Assembly (NCBI GenBank): GCA_963664465.2
Contig: CAXXSU010000015.1
Span: forward strand, 434,001-498,000
Length of the DNA stretch: 64,000 bases
Reading direction: 5' to 3'
Origin: CAVOAK01 sp963664465
GTDB taxonomy: Bacteria > Pseudomonadota > Alphaproteobacteria > UBA8366 > CAVOAK01
Shown here: piece by piece, positions 34,140 to 44,160 of the stretch
Layout of the letters: each line of letters begins with the position of its first letter
Numbering within the stretch: position 1 is the first letter of the stretch
Notes under the pieces: generated by a model
Database searches by the model: none
Told to the model about the DNA's origin: nothing
The model's input: only the letters and a program-made list of their open reading frames with translations
Made by a program: the position numbers and the translations under genes

Positions 34140-35129
34140 TTATTTCACCACTTTATGGGCACGCGATATTACGGACTGTGGAAGCGTCACACCCATCTTT
34201 TGAGCGGCGCCAGGATTGACGTGAAGCTGCGTGATATCCACACCCTGGACGGAAAGGTCGCCTGGTTTCATGCCCCGAAGTATGCGGGCAATCATTTTTC
34301 CGGTTTGGCGACCAACGTCATAATAGTCAAATCCAAGTCCGGCCATGGCACCGCGCTGCACCGAATCCGTATCTCCGGCATAGACCGGAATCTTCGCATC
34401 GATGCCGACTTTCACAACGGCTTCAAGCGCGGAGACGACCGTGTTGTCGGTGGGGACATAAATCACGTCCACCTTGCCGACCAGGCTTCGCGTGGCCGCT
34501 AAAACGTCGTTGCTGCTCGGCGCCGATGCGGTGACGATGCTGAGACCCTTTCCGGGCGCGAGTTTTTTCAGCAAATCGACAAGCACGACAGCGTTCGCCT
34601 CGCCTGGATTGTGCGGCACGCCGACGATTTTTGCGTTCGGCGTGATTTCCTTAATCAAGTCCAGATGCTTGCCGATCGGCGAGAGGTCAGACACGCCTGT
34701 TACATTGCCACCCGGCTTTTTGGCATTTGTCACCAGCTTCGCTGCGACCGGATCGGTAACAGCACTGAAGACGACCGGGATCTGCCCGCGCGCGGCTGAG
34801 ACCACAGCCTGCGCCGACGGTGTTGCAATGGCGACGATGACATCCGGATTATCGCCAACGAACTTGCGGGCAATTTGGCCGGCTGTTCCGACATCGCCCT
34901 GTGCGCTCTGGTATTCCCAATCGAGATTGTCGCCAGCCTTGAATCCCTGGGCAGCAAGCTCGTCCTTGATTCCGTCGCGTGTGGCGTCGAGCGCAGGATG
35001 TTCGACGATAGCCGTGACTTTGACCGATTTATCGGCAGCAACCGCGTTGTTCAACGGCTGTAGGACAAGTGGTAAAGCCAAGATGAAAGCAGCGCATAGC
35101 GCCCCTCGACCGAGCGTCGTGTTCAGCAT
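34140..35129 (-). CDS. ABC transporter substrate-binding protein (TrpX-like, ABC_sub_bind)
   Basis: A 329-residue protein from ATG 35129, chosen for the GGAGG 7-8 bases upstream; the earlier in-frame start is rejected. A signal peptide (MLNTTLGRGALCAAFILALPL ... NAVAAD) precedes KVTAIVEHPALDATRDGIKDEL, VFSAVTDPVAAKLV, GNVTGVSDLSPI, VDVIYVPTDNTVVSALEA and IPVYAGDTDSVQRGAMAGLGFDYYDVGRQTG, all typical of the family used by tryptophan/tyrosine transporters. First gene of the operon. Confidence 0.9.
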   Translation of the reverse strand: MLNTTLGRGALCAAFILALPLVLQPLNNAVAADKSVKVTAIVEHPALDATRDGIKDELAAQGFKAGDNLDWEYQSAQGDVGTAGQIARKFVGDNPDVIVAIATPSAQAVVSAARGQIPVVFSAVTDPVAAKLVTNAKKPGGNVTGVSDLSPIGKHLDLIKEITPNAKIVGVPHNPGEANAVVLVDLLKKLAPGKGLSIVTASAPSSNDVLAATRSLVGKVDVIYVPTDNTVVSALEAVVKVGIDAKIPVYAGDTDSVQRGAMAGLGFDYYDVGRQTGKMIARILRGMKPGDLSVQGVDITQLHVNPGAAQKMGVTLPQSVISRAHKVVK

Positions 35130-35237
35130 GATGATCCTCCCGATGTAGAATTCGCTTTTTCCACGGCACACGAAACATTTGCGCCGCAAGAACTTGAGAA
35201 AACCATGCCCGCGCAGTGGAGCGTCGTCAAGCGGCGT

Positions 35238-36365
35238 TCAGCGCAGCGTATCCACAACTTCGAAAAGTGCGCCCAGACAGGACGCACCAAGCTTGCGGCA
35301 GCGCTCGGGGGACCAGCCCTGAATAGCATCGGGCGTGTCCGCCGCATCTTTGAAAGGCTGTTCCAAAGTCATCGCCAGACAACCGAATGTCTCCGCGACC
35401 CAATTCGAGCACATCGTCAAATTTGCGGCTCCCGGTTTCGCGGGTGGGTAGCCGTGAACCGTTTGGAAATCGGGATTGATACGGGCCAACGTGGATTTAT
35501 AGGCGCCAAACAGTTCAGTCTGCTTCTCGCTGAGTGAAGGAATTCCCAACGGGCCTGCTAGAAAATTATAGGGCAACGCTTCATCGCCGTGCACGTCGAG
35601 GCAGAAATCCACGCCAGCCTCGCGCATCCTTTCTTCAACCAGGAAGACCTCGGGACTGCGCTCCATCGAAGGCGCCTGCCACTCGCGATTAAGGTTGGCG
35701 CCGGACGCGTTGGTCCGCAGATTGCCGCGTCGGCTGCCGTCGGGGTTCATGTTGGGCACGACGAAAATGACGGCCTTCTCGCTAAGCGAACGTGCGACTG
35801 GGTCATGATCGTCGAGCAGGCGCTGCAGGAAACCCTCGATCCACCAAGCCGCCATCGTTTCGCCCGGATGCTGGCGGGCAATGATCCAGCATTTACGCTT
35901 GGCCTGGCCGTCCTCGCCAATGATCAGCATGTCCAGATCTTGTCCATCTGCCGTCACGCCTAAATTGACGTGTTTCACCTTGGACGAAATCTGCGCGCCG
36001 GCGATAAGGTCCGCATGGCGCTCGAGCGAGTAGGGCGCGAACATCGCGAAATAGACGGAGTTGTGACCGGGACGATGGCTGATGGTGAGTACGGTGCCAT
36101 CGTAGCTGGTGTCCGCGCGGAACCAGTGCTCACGATCGTATGACGCGACCGCGCGGTATTCCTTCCAACCGTTGGGGTATGAAGCCGCACCGGCATTCTC
36201 AATTTTTAGGACACAGTCGCTGTCGCGGGCGCCGGTCAAACGGAAGTAGAACCACTGCAGAAATTCTGCGTTATTGTCTTTGCGGATACGCAGGCGAATG
36301 TTTGCCGCGTCAACTGCCGCCAAAACTTCGATGTTGCCACCGTCAAAATTACTACTGACATTCAT
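35238..36365 (-). CDS. M14 family metallocarboxypeptidase (cytosolic CCP-type)
   Basis: A 375-residue protein from ATG 36365 (GTG 36386 would add seven residues). An N-terminal beta domain (IEVLAAVDAANIRLRIR, FLQWFYFRLTGARD) precedes the M14 core: zinc ligands in IIARQHPGETMAAWW (HxxE) and LDVHGDEALP, substrate-binding NPDGSRRGNLRTNASGANLNREW, and general-base Glu in MTLEQPFKD. The architecture is that of AGBL/CCP-like bacterial M14D enzymes, which remove C-terminal amino acids. No signal peptide. It is downstream of nothing obvious and may act in peptide scavenging. Confidence 0.88.
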   Translation of the reverse strand: MNVSSNFDGGNIEVLAAVDAANIRLRIRKDNNAEFLQWFYFRLTGARDSDCVLKIENAGAASYPNGWKEYRAVASYDREHWFRADTSYDGTVLTISHRPGHNSVYFAMFAPYSLERHADLIAGAQISSKVKHVNLGVTADGQDLDMLIIGEDGQAKRKCWIIARQHPGETMAAWWIEGFLQRLLDDHDPVARSLSEKAVIFVVPNMNPDGSRRGNLRTNASGANLNREWQAPSMERSPEVFLVEERMREAGVDFCLDVHGDEALPYNFLAGPLGIPSLSEKQTELFGAYKSTLARINPDFQTVHGYPPAKPGAANLTMCSNWVAETFGCLAMTLEQPFKDAADTPDAIQGWSPERCRKLGASCLGALFEVVDTLR

Positions 36366-36671
36366 TCTCAGATCCCGAATATGCACAAGCGTGCGGGATC
36401 ATTGCATACGTGGTTGCCCCGGGTCACCACCTAGCGCGCGCCCGCATCCAGGCGATGGTTGCGCCGCCGCCGGATTCTGTCAAAGATCATCATGTGCGCT
36501 CTTCTATGCACAGCGGGACGTTAGTATCGGCAGCGAATTTGACCGCTTGTGACCCAGAGCGTATATCTTTTGAACTTGCAGGATTATGTGGCCACAATAG
36601 GCTGTCATTTAGCAACTGACCAACTGAGACAGATGGTTGCATAGGAATTCTCTGGAAGAGGCGACTTGAAT

Positions 36672-37658
36672 ATGCAGGAAACAATATCTTTTTTGGATCT
36701 GAAGCAGCTTACCGGCGAGGCGCTGGGCGCCATCGGACTGTCCGGCACTGATCGGGAGATCGTGCAGGATGTCCTGCTATTTGCAGAGCTGCGCGGCAAT
36801 AATCAAGGGCTGATCAAAATACCGCAAAAGTCGGTGCAGCCTTCGCCCGATGCCACGCCGATGGTCGTCGAGCAGCCGTTTCCGGCGGTCGCCTATATCA
36901 AGGGAAACGGTCAGGTCGGCATGGTCGTCATGGACCGCGCCGTGGAGGTCGTGGTTAACGCTGCAAAGCAATGCGGGATCGGGCTGGTGGCAACGTCGGG
37001 CACATTTACCTCGACGGGTGCGGTCGGATATTTTGCTGAGAAGATTGCGAAAGCCGGCAAGATCGGGATCGTGATGTCCGGAACGCCGAAGGCCGTTGCG
37101 GTTGAAGGCGGCTCTGACCCTGTTCTCGGAACCAATCCAATCGCCATTTCGGTACCCTACAGGGGCGGAATGGTCTCCCTAGATATGACGACTGCGGAAA
37201 TGGCCTTCTTCGGGTTGATCCAGGCCCGGGACCGCGGCGAGAACATACCCGAAGGCATCGCCTATGACGAAGATGGCGCCGTTACAACAGACCCGGCCGG
37301 CGCCCTGCGCGGTGCGATCCGCTCTTTCGGCGGGGCAAAGGGCTCCGGCCTCGCGCTGATGGTCGAGATACTGACCGGTCCGCTAACCGGCTCGGACATT
37401 TTGCAGGAAGACACCAACGGGCGCGGCAATCTCGTCCTGGCAATAGATCCCGCCACGTTTGGGGACGCAGACGCTTTCGAGACGCGCACGGCAACGCTGC
37501 TGGAGGGGATCAAGGCCTCGCGCCCGCTCAGCACCGACAATGGCATCCGTCTGCCCGGAGAGGGTAGCCGCCGCACCATGGACAAGGCTTTGGCCAGCGG
37601 CGAGCTAACAATCGACAGTCAACTGTTGCAACAGCTGAGAGAGATTGCCGCTTCATGA
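36672..37658 (+). CDS. Ldh-family (malate/L-lactate dehydrogenase type 2) oxidoreductase
   Basis: A 328-residue protein from ATG 36672. Family features are the cofactor-binding GSDPVLGTNPIAISVPYRGGMVSLDMTT near residue 145 and FGGAKGSGLALMVEILTGPLTGS near 225. The N-terminal position where the family normally has SHG (catalytic His) reads LRGNNQGLIKIPQ, so the catalytic histidine seems replaced by Gln. The protein may belong to a divergent subgroup with a different reaction. Followed by a small coupled reading frame and then a DadA-like gene. Confidence 0.82.
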   Translation: MQETISFLDLKQLTGEALGAIGLSGTDREIVQDVLLFAELRGNNQGLIKIPQKSVQPSPDATPMVVEQPFPAVAYIKGNGQVGMVVMDRAVEVVVNAAKQCGIGLVATSGTFTSTGAVGYFAEKIAKAGKIGIVMSGTPKAVAVEGGSDPVLGTNPIAISVPYRGGMVSLDMTTAEMAFFGLIQARDRGENIPEGIAYDEDGAVTTDPAGALRGAIRSFGGAKGSGLALMVEILTGPLTGSDILQEDTNGRGNLVLAIDPATFGDADAFETRTATLLEGIKASRPLSTDNGIRLPGEGSRRTMDKALASGELTIDSQLLQQLREIAAS

Positions 37659-37852
37659 CACCAGCCAGTATCCAGGAAGTCGTCGTTACTGGGCCAATCG
37701 TTTTGGCATTTTCACCATCGGCAAACGTTTGGTTAGGCTCGGACTTCCAACGCTCGCCTGAGTCTGCGTCCGGAAGACGTGTACGGATCTCGAAAGGGGT
37801 ATGCAGACCGACGGCTGAGATTGACGCACGGATCAGCAGGAGGACCTCTTGA
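37655..37852 (+). CDS. Possible small coupled reading frame, 65 residues
   Basis: ATG 37655 overlaps the stop of the Ldh-family gene in an ATGA junction, and its own TGA overlaps the TTG start of the DadA-like gene. The translation MTPASIQEVVVTGPIVLAFSP continues to VCRPTAEIDARISRRTS with no recognisable motif. The exact fit at both ends argues for translation; the lack of family resemblance argues against. AGGAGG for the next gene lies within its 3' end. Confidence 0.3.
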   Translation: MTPASIQEVVVTGPIVLAFSPSANVWLGSDFQRSPESASGRRVRISKGVCRPTAEIDARISRRTS

Positions 37853-39105
37853 GCGCGCCAGACAATGGCCGCGGTCAGGCCGTCATTATTGGCGCCGGTA
37901 TTGTCGGTATTTCTACCGGGCTCTACTTGCAGCGCGACGGCTGGCAGGTCACCGTCATCGATCCCAAGGACCCTGGAGAAGGCACCTCGAAAGGCAACGC
38001 GGGACTGCTCGCAACCGGCCATATATCACCCGACGCCATGCCCGGCACCCTGGCAGCGGCCGTTGGCAAGCTGATGCGGCGAAGTCCTTCCTTGTCGATA
38101 CGTTGGCGCTACTTGCCACAGATCCTGCCATGGCTCATCCGGTTCGCCGGCGCCTGCAACGAGGTCCAGGCCAAAGCTGGTACCAAAGCCCTCTCCGCGC
38201 TCGTTGGCGGCGCCATGGACGCCTACGAGCCTCTGCTCCAAAGCGCCGGTGCGAGCGGCCTCGTTCAGCACAAAGGCATCCTCTACCTTTACCGGACCCC
38301 GCAATCGTTCAAAGCGGCACAAAGCGAAATCGCGCTTAAGCGCGAACACGGCATTCGTATGGAAGAATTGGACGAAAACGGTATTCGTGACCTCGTGCCG
38401 GCGTTGGCGCCGATCCACAGCCACGGCATGTATTACCCGGATTACGCCCACACGGTCGATCCATTCGCCCTGACACAGGCCTTGGGCGTGCGGTTGGCTC
38501 AAGCCGGCGCAAACTTCGTAAAGGCAAATGCCACGGGGTTTTCCTTCGATGGCGGCCGCGTCTCCGAGGTTCACTCAGCCGGTCATACCGATAAGGCGGA
38601 TATAATCGTGGTTGCCGCCGGCGCCTACTCCAAATCACTCGCGGCGGCGCTCGGCGCCCATGTTCCGCTCGACACCGAACGCGGTTACCACGTTACGTTC
38701 GCCGACGCCGGCGTCAAACTCGACATTCCACTGTTATCGGTCGACAGCTACCTCGCCATTACGCCGATGGAACCCGGACTCCGCAGCGCGGGGCTGGTCG
38801 AGCTCGCGGGCCTTGAGCTGCCTCCCAACCCAGCACTCCACGACGGGATAATCCGTCATACCCAGGAATTATTTCCCGATATGAGTATTGCGAATCCGTC
38901 GCGCTGGATGGGGTATCGCCCATCCTTGCCGGATTCACTGCCGATCATCACTCGTACGCCAAACCATCGCAACGCATATCTCGCGTTTGGCCACAGCCAT
39001 ATCGGCCTGACCACGGCGGCTGCGACGGGCCGCGCGATCGCCGACCTGGCTGCAGATAGAACGCCTCAGTTCGATCTGGAACCGTTTCGCGCGGATCGAT
39101 TTTGA
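37849..39105 (+). CDS. FAD-dependent D-amino acid dehydrogenase-like oxidoreductase
   Basis: A 418-residue protein starting at TTG 37849 after an AGGAGG site. The FAD dinucleotide motif VIIGAGIVGISTGLYLQRDGW is at residues 12-32; KGNAGLLATGHISPDAMPG, RGYHVTFAD near 280 and GYRPSLPDSLPIITRTPNHRNAYLAFGHSHIGLT near the C-terminus match DadA/DAO-type enzymes. It oxidises the amino group of D-amino or N-methyl amino acids to imine, releasing electrons to the respiratory chain or O2. Possible operon with the Ldh-family gene. Confidence 0.88.
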   Translation: MSAPDNGRGQAVIIGAGIVGISTGLYLQRDGWQVTVIDPKDPGEGTSKGNAGLLATGHISPDAMPGTLAAAVGKLMRRSPSLSIRWRYLPQILPWLIRFAGACNEVQAKAGTKALSALVGGAMDAYEPLLQSAGASGLVQHKGILYLYRTPQSFKAAQSEIALKREHGIRMEELDENGIRDLVPALAPIHSHGMYYPDYAHTVDPFALTQALGVRLAQAGANFVKANATGFSFDGGRVSEVHSAGHTDKADIIVVAAGAYSKSLAAALGAHVPLDTERGYHVTFADAGVKLDIPLLSVDSYLAITPMEPGLRSAGLVELAGLELPPNPALHDGIIRHTQELFPDMSIANPSRWMGYRPSLPDSLPIITRTPNHRNAYLAFGHSHIGLTTAAATGRAIADLAADRTPQFDLEPFRADRF

Positions 39106-39187
39106 TCCGGTTCGGAGCCGCTGTCACGGGCGCACGTTAGCTGCTAGGACTGTCCGGCAAGCGACTTTGCAAAGCGGACGCGCAGCG

Positions 39188-41272
39188 ATGAAATCCGGCG
39201 GCAGGATAGCGGCTGATATAGGCGGAACCTTCACCGACATCGCGTATCTGACGAGCGATGGGCGGCTCATCACGAAGAAAGTTCCCTCGACACCTGCAGA
39301 CTACGCCGACGCCGTGCTGGACGGCATTTCCAACTTGATGGACGACTCGCCCGACACCCTGGCCGATGTTGCCGACGTGCTGCACGGTTCGACGATAGCG
39401 ACCAATGCGATTATCGAACGCAAGGGCGCACGGACGGCTCTTCTCACGACGAAGGGCTTTCGCGACGTCTTGGAGCTGCGGCGAATTCGCGTCCCGACAC
39501 TTTACGACCCGCTTTATGTCAAACCAGCGCCACTCGTTCCCCGAAATCTGCGTTTTGAAGTTGCCGAGCGCATGGATTTCGCCGGCAATGTGCTGACGCC
39601 ACTCGATCCGGCCGATGTCGAACGGCTAATCCCGCAGATCAAGGACTCAGGCGCAGAGGCGATAGCCGTTTGCTATCTGCACTCATACGCCAACCCGTCA
39701 CATGAGGAGCAGACTGGGAAAATTTTGCGGCGGGCGCTGCCTGGGCTGTTCATTTCGCTGTCGATCGACGTGTTGCCGCAGATGCGCGAGTACGAGCGGA
39801 CCAGTACGACGGTCGTCAACAGCTACGTGGGGCCGACTGTGAATGGCTACCTCACGGCGATGGCCGACCGGCTCAAGGTGGCGGGGACTTCCGGCCGGCT
39901 CATGGTTATGCAGTCGAGCGGCGGCGTCATCGATGCGAAAACTGCGATCGACTGTCCGGCGCAAATCATCGAGTGTGGTCCGGCGGCCGGCGTCGTCGGC
40001 GCCCTGCGTCAAGGCGCTGAAGCGGGATACGAGAACCTCATAACCTTCGATATGGGAGGCACAACGGCAAAGGCGTCATTGATCGAAGATGGACGTCTTA
40101 CGAAATCCGACGAGTATGAGGTTGGCGGCACAATGTCGGCGGGCAATTCACTCGTCTCCGGCGGCGGATATGCACTCAAACTTCCGGTTATCGACATCGC
40201 CGAAGTCGGCGCCGGCGGAGGCAGTATCGTCTGGCTCGATGCTGCTGGCGCAACAAAGGTCGGCCCACAGAGCGCCGGGGCATCGCCTGGACCGGCCTGC
40301 TACGGCCTTGGCGGTGAAGACCCAACAGTCACCGATGCCAACGTCGTCCTTGGATACCTCAACCCGGCGGCGCTGGCCGGCGGGGCGATGCCAATTCAAG
40401 CGGCCCTTTCCCACCAAGCCATCGAACATCGAATCGCGCAGCCTCTTGGCCGCCCGGTGATCGAAGCGGCCCGTGGCATTCACATGGTTGCCAACGCAAA
40501 CATGACGCGGGCGGTGAAAGCGGTAACGACGTACCGCGGACGCGATCCACGGGACTTCGTGCTGTTTGCCTTCGGCGGGAACGGAGGCGTCCACGCAGCC
40601 GACCTGGCAAGGGTATTGCGCATAAGCAGCGTCGTCGTCCCACCGGCCGCAGGCGTGTTCAGCGCCGTCGGGCTACTCAAGGCAGATAAAGACATGGGCC
40701 TGACGCATGCCTTTATGCATCCGCTGGCGGACCTACCCGCTGACCGCGCCGCAGAGATGTGCGCCCGGCTCGAAACGCGAGTATGCGAACTGCTTGGGCA
40801 AGAGCATGAAACGATTTCGCTGCGGAGATTCGCCGACATCCGTTATGCCGGTCAGGCATTTGAACTCAGTATCGAGCTTCCCAACGGGCCGATCGACGCG
40901 GCTTCGATCAAGCAGATCACAGACCGGTTCGAAAACGAACACAACCGCCGCTACGGCCACGCGTTCTCGGGCGACAATCCGCTGGAGATAGTCAACATCC
41001 GGGTCAGCGGCAGCATTCCAGCCAATCTACCCGAAGCTGTATACCTGGCCGGCTCGGACCAAGATGGCAGGCACACACGCGAGGTCTATTTCGGACCTGG
41101 CGCAGGAACGCTCACTACTGCTGTCGTTCCGCGAAGCGCGCTCTCCGACAGCTCGCGCCCGGGTCCGTTAATCGTCGAGGAGTACGAAGGGACCACGGTT
41201 GTCCCGCCCGATTGCACGGCACGCCTCGACGAGATGGGGAATATTGTGATCGATGTGGGAAAGATCGGATGA
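39188..41272 (+). CDS. hyuA: Hydantoinase/oxoprolinase subunit A (HyuA)
   Basis: A 694-residue protein from ATG 39188 (in-frame GTG/ATG earlier would add seven). The actin-like ATP-binding start RIAADIGGTFTDIAYL, VLHGSTIATNAIIERKGARTALLTTKGFRD, ECGPAAGVVGAL, ITFDMGGTTAKASLI and FAFGGNGGVHAADLARVL are diagnostic. The family ATP-dependently opens hydantoin, N-methylhydantoin or 5-oxoproline rings with the B subunit. Its stop overlaps the hyuB ATG. Confidence 0.93.
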   Translation: MKSGGRIAADIGGTFTDIAYLTSDGRLITKKVPSTPADYADAVLDGISNLMDDSPDTLADVADVLHGSTIATNAIIERKGARTALLTTKGFRDVLELRRIRVPTLYDPLYVKPAPLVPRNLRFEVAERMDFAGNVLTPLDPADVERLIPQIKDSGAEAIAVCYLHSYANPSHEEQTGKILRRALPGLFISLSIDVLPQMREYERTSTTVVNSYVGPTVNGYLTAMADRLKVAGTSGRLMVMQSSGGVIDAKTAIDCPAQIIECGPAAGVVGALRQGAEAGYENLITFDMGGTTAKASLIEDGRLTKSDEYEVGGTMSAGNSLVSGGGYALKLPVIDIAEVGAGGGSIVWLDAAGATKVGPQSAGASPGPACYGLGGEDPTVTDANVVLGYLNPAALAGGAMPIQAALSHQAIEHRIAQPLGRPVIEAARGIHMVANANMTRAVKAVTTYRGRDPRDFVLFAFGGNGGVHAADLARVLRISSVVVPPAAGVFSAVGLLKADKDMGLTHAFMHPLADLPADRAAEMCARLETRVCELLGQEHETISLRRFADIRYAGQAFELSIELPNGPIDAASIKQITDRFENEHNRRYGHAFSGDNPLEIVNIRVSGSIPANLPEAVYLAGSDQDGRHTREVYFGPGAGTLTTAVVPRSALSDSSRPGPLIVEEYEGTTVVPPDCTARLDEMGNIVIDVGKIG

Positions 41273-43032
41273 CAGCGCACGCGCCCCAAGACACCACGTT
41301 CGACCCATTTCTGCTCGAAATTATCCGCAGCGGGTTCGATGCAATCGCAGACGACATGGCGCTAACGCTCATGCGCACTTCATATTCCGGCATCATCCGT
41401 GATTCGATGGATTTCTCGACGGCGGTCTGCGATGCGGAGGGGCAGACCTGGGCCCAAGGCCTGACAACACCAATGCATCTCGGCAGTTTTTTCGATACCA
41501 TGCAGACATTGGCGAAGCGCTACGACGGACAGATTTACGAAGACGATTTCTTCATCGCCAACGACCCCTATCTTGCCGCCGGATAGCATCTTCCGGACAT
41601 CTACATCATCCAGCCGGTATTCGTTGGTGGCGGGCTCGCTGCCTGGGCAACGACGGTCGCACATCATTCCGATGTTGGAGGCATCGTTGCAGGCAGCAAT
41701 GCGCTCGGAGCGCGGGAGATTTATCAAGAGGGCCTGCGCCTGCCCTTTCTCAAATTTGTCGAGCGCGGGACGCCCAATCTGGCTCTATGGGACATCGTCG
41801 CGGCAAATGTGCGAACGCCCGACAAGGTGATTGGCGACCTGCAGGCGCAAATGGCGGCCTGCGCCACCGCCGAGCGTGAACTGCAGCTTTTGTTTGACCG
41901 CTACGGTGTAGAAACGGTCAGCGAATACGGCATGCATCTGCAGGATCATGCCGAACGTTTGGCGCGCTCAGAGATCAGCCGTATCCCCGATGGCACCTAT
42001 CGCTTCACCGATCATATCGACGGCATCGGCGAGACACCGGAAGCCATTATCCTGCATGCGGCGGTCACAGTTGCCGGCGATGGCGTTACCGTCGACTGGT
42101 CGGGCTCGTCACCGCAGGTTGACGGCGGCGTCAACTCTCCCCTGCCCTTCACCAAGGCTTGCGCCTTCACTGCCCTGCGCTCGGTCTTCCGCACCGATGT
42201 GCCAAATTGCCATGGCTTTACCCGCGCGATTGAAGTGGTAGCGCCGCTCGGCAGCATTACCAATCCGCGATCGCCCGGCGCATGTGGTGCGCGCGGCATT
42301 ACCGGTTATCGGATGATCGACTGCCTATTCGGCGCACTCGCCCAGGCCGTCCCAGATCGGGTCACGGCAGACGGCAGCGGCGGATCGACGCTGCCAACGA
42401 TTTCTGGCTATCGGGACGGCAAACCATTCGTGTTCTGCGAAACGTTCATGGGAACCTGGGGCGGAGCCGCTACGCACGACGGCCAGGAAGGCGTTCCGCA
42501 CATGGGTGCCAACCAGTCGAACGTGCCAATCGAGATGATCGAAGCAGAATATCCGATTCGCATCGAGCAATATGGATTTGTCCCCGATACCGGCGGTCCG
42601 GGTGCATTCCGCGGCGGCCTTTCACTCATCCGCGACTATCGAATACTTGCAGAAAATGCCGACCTCAATGTGCGCTCCGACAAACGCGCTTATCCGCCCC
42701 ACGGACTGTTTGGCGGCAAGGAAGGCGCACCATCAACCAACCTGCTCAACCCCGATGGCGAGAATCGCCTCTTGCCCACCCTCCTCTCGACGCCGATTGC
42801 GATGAAGAAGGGTGATGTGTTCCGCCATATCATGGCCGGCGGGGGCGGCTATGGCGATCCATTGGAACGCGCCACCGAGGATATTTTGAACGACGTGATC
42901 GCCGAAAAAACATCGCCGGCACATGCGAAGAAGCATTACGGCGTCGTCGTAACAGGCAACAGTCCGGCAGCGATCAACGAAGCCGCGACGGCACTCCTTC
43001 GCGATAGCCTGCGCGCGGCGCGGGTCGGTTAG
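41269..43032 (+). pseudogene. hyuB: Hydantoinase/oxoprolinase subunit B (HyuB), amber at codon 106
   Basis: The frame from ATG 41269 reads PFLLEIIRSGFDAIADDMALTLMRTSYSGIIRDSMDFSTAVCD to NDPYLAAG, then TAG at 41584-41586, then HLPDIYIIQPVFVGGGLAAW in the same frame without further stop to 43032. In relatives the segment is NDPYL-x-G-G-x-HLPD, so TAG replaces one sense codon (codons such as AAG or CAG are one change away). HRSDVGGI-like AHHSDVGGIVAGSNALGAREIYQEG and the C-terminal AGGGGYGDPLERATEDI are conserved. Either a point-mutated gene, a sequencing error, or readthrough. A restart at ATG 41809 is too late for function. Confidence 0.85.
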
Positions 43033-44021
43033 GCGTCGAGGGAGACAAGCGCTCCGTCGTCTTTCGCCGAAGCCGATATCGCTTCCAATGCAGCGATACC
43101 GTGAACCACATCGTCGAGCGGGACCGGGTAAACACTGCTCCCGGCAACGGCGTCGGCAAACGCTTCAAGTTCGGCCCGCTCCATGTCAATAGGCTGGAAA
43201 CTGCGGGTCTCGACTTCACCACCGACGAGACAAAGATCCAGTAGTTCGTGATCCCGCATGTGCGCCCAACCTTTCGTGCCGTGCACGTAGAGGCTCCAAT
43301 TGCGCGCCGTCGTGGTGATGGTCCCGAGATAACCGGATATGCCGCAAGCAAAGCGCAGCAGCATCGACGTCGTATCGTCCATCGGCACCTTCAAAATTTG
43401 ACGCAGGCTTAATGCCTGGACATGGGCGAGCCGCCCGAATAGGCAGAACATAGTGTCGAGCATATGAATGCCGCCGGCCGTCATTCCGCCGGCTGGACTT
43501 TCGATTTCGTTGGCGCGCCAGTCTTGATCCGAGTAGTCGAAGCCGTAGCGGTTTGAAAAATTTCCTTCCGTGTGCAGCACGGTACCCAGAGTGCCGTCGT
43601 CCACCAGGGTCTTCAGCGCGAGAACGGCCGGCAAGAAACGTCGGTTGTGGCCAAGCGCCAAGATCACACCTGCCGTATCGCAGGCGCGGCGCGCCTCCTG
43701 AGCCCCGCGCGTGGTTAGCGCCAGAGGTTTCTCCGTAAAGACGTGCTTCCCAGCCTGTGCAGCTAATGTCACCTGCTGTTCGTGGAGACCGTGCGGCGTT
43801 GCCAATGCCACTGCCTCGATTTCGGGATCTGCCAAGACCGCCGCAAAATCGCTGGTGAGAACCAAACCCTGCCGCTTCGCATAGTCTTCCACTTTCGCCG
43901 GCGTGCGCACGATGCCGGTCGTAAAACAGATCTTATCGCCCTTCGGCGTGCCGTCCGTCTGCACGGAATTGACGAGTTCCTGTCCCCACCAACCGAGACC
44001 GACCACCGCTGTTCTCAACAC
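43029..44021 (-). CDS. Gfo/Idh/MocA family oxidoreductase
   Basis: A 330-residue protein. The Rossmann start LRTAVVGLGWWGQELVNSVQ, then ALATPHGLHEQQVTLAAQAGKHVFTEKPLALTTRGAQEARRAC with the EKP lysine, and GGMTAGGIHMLDTMFCLFG match the family. It uses NAD(P) to oxidise or reduce sugars, inositols or related alcohols. It converges on hyuB and is divergent to the PotD-like gene. Confidence 0.88.
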   Translation of the reverse strand: MLRTAVVGLGWWGQELVNSVQTDGTPKGDKICFTTGIVRTPAKVEDYAKRQGLVLTSDFAAVLADPEIEAVALATPHGLHEQQVTLAAQAGKHVFTEKPLALTTRGAQEARRACDTAGVILALGHNRRFLPAVLALKTLVDDGTLGTVLHTEGNFSNRYGFDYSDQDWRANEIESPAGGMTAGGIHMLDTMFCLFGRLAHVQALSLRQILKVPMDDTTSMLLRFACGISGYLGTITTTARNWSLYVHGTKGWAHMRDHELLDLCLVGGEVETRSFQPIDMERAELEAFADAVAGSSVYPVPLDDVVHGIAALEAISASAKDDGALVSLDA

Positions 44022-44160
44022 GTCGCCTCCTCCGCTACCAGCTCGTCACGGCTTTACAGACCACCGTCCCGTCTGGCTGACGCTCTACAATTCACCGGTC
44101 AAACAATCTATCCTGCTTCGGCAAATTTTTAGCATTCGAATTGAAGTACGGGGCAGAGAC

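Noticed and set aside
43903..44160. N-terminal extension of the PotD-like protein
   Set aside because: Pro/Ser-rich shadow of the divergent Gfo/Idh gene, not a signal peptide.
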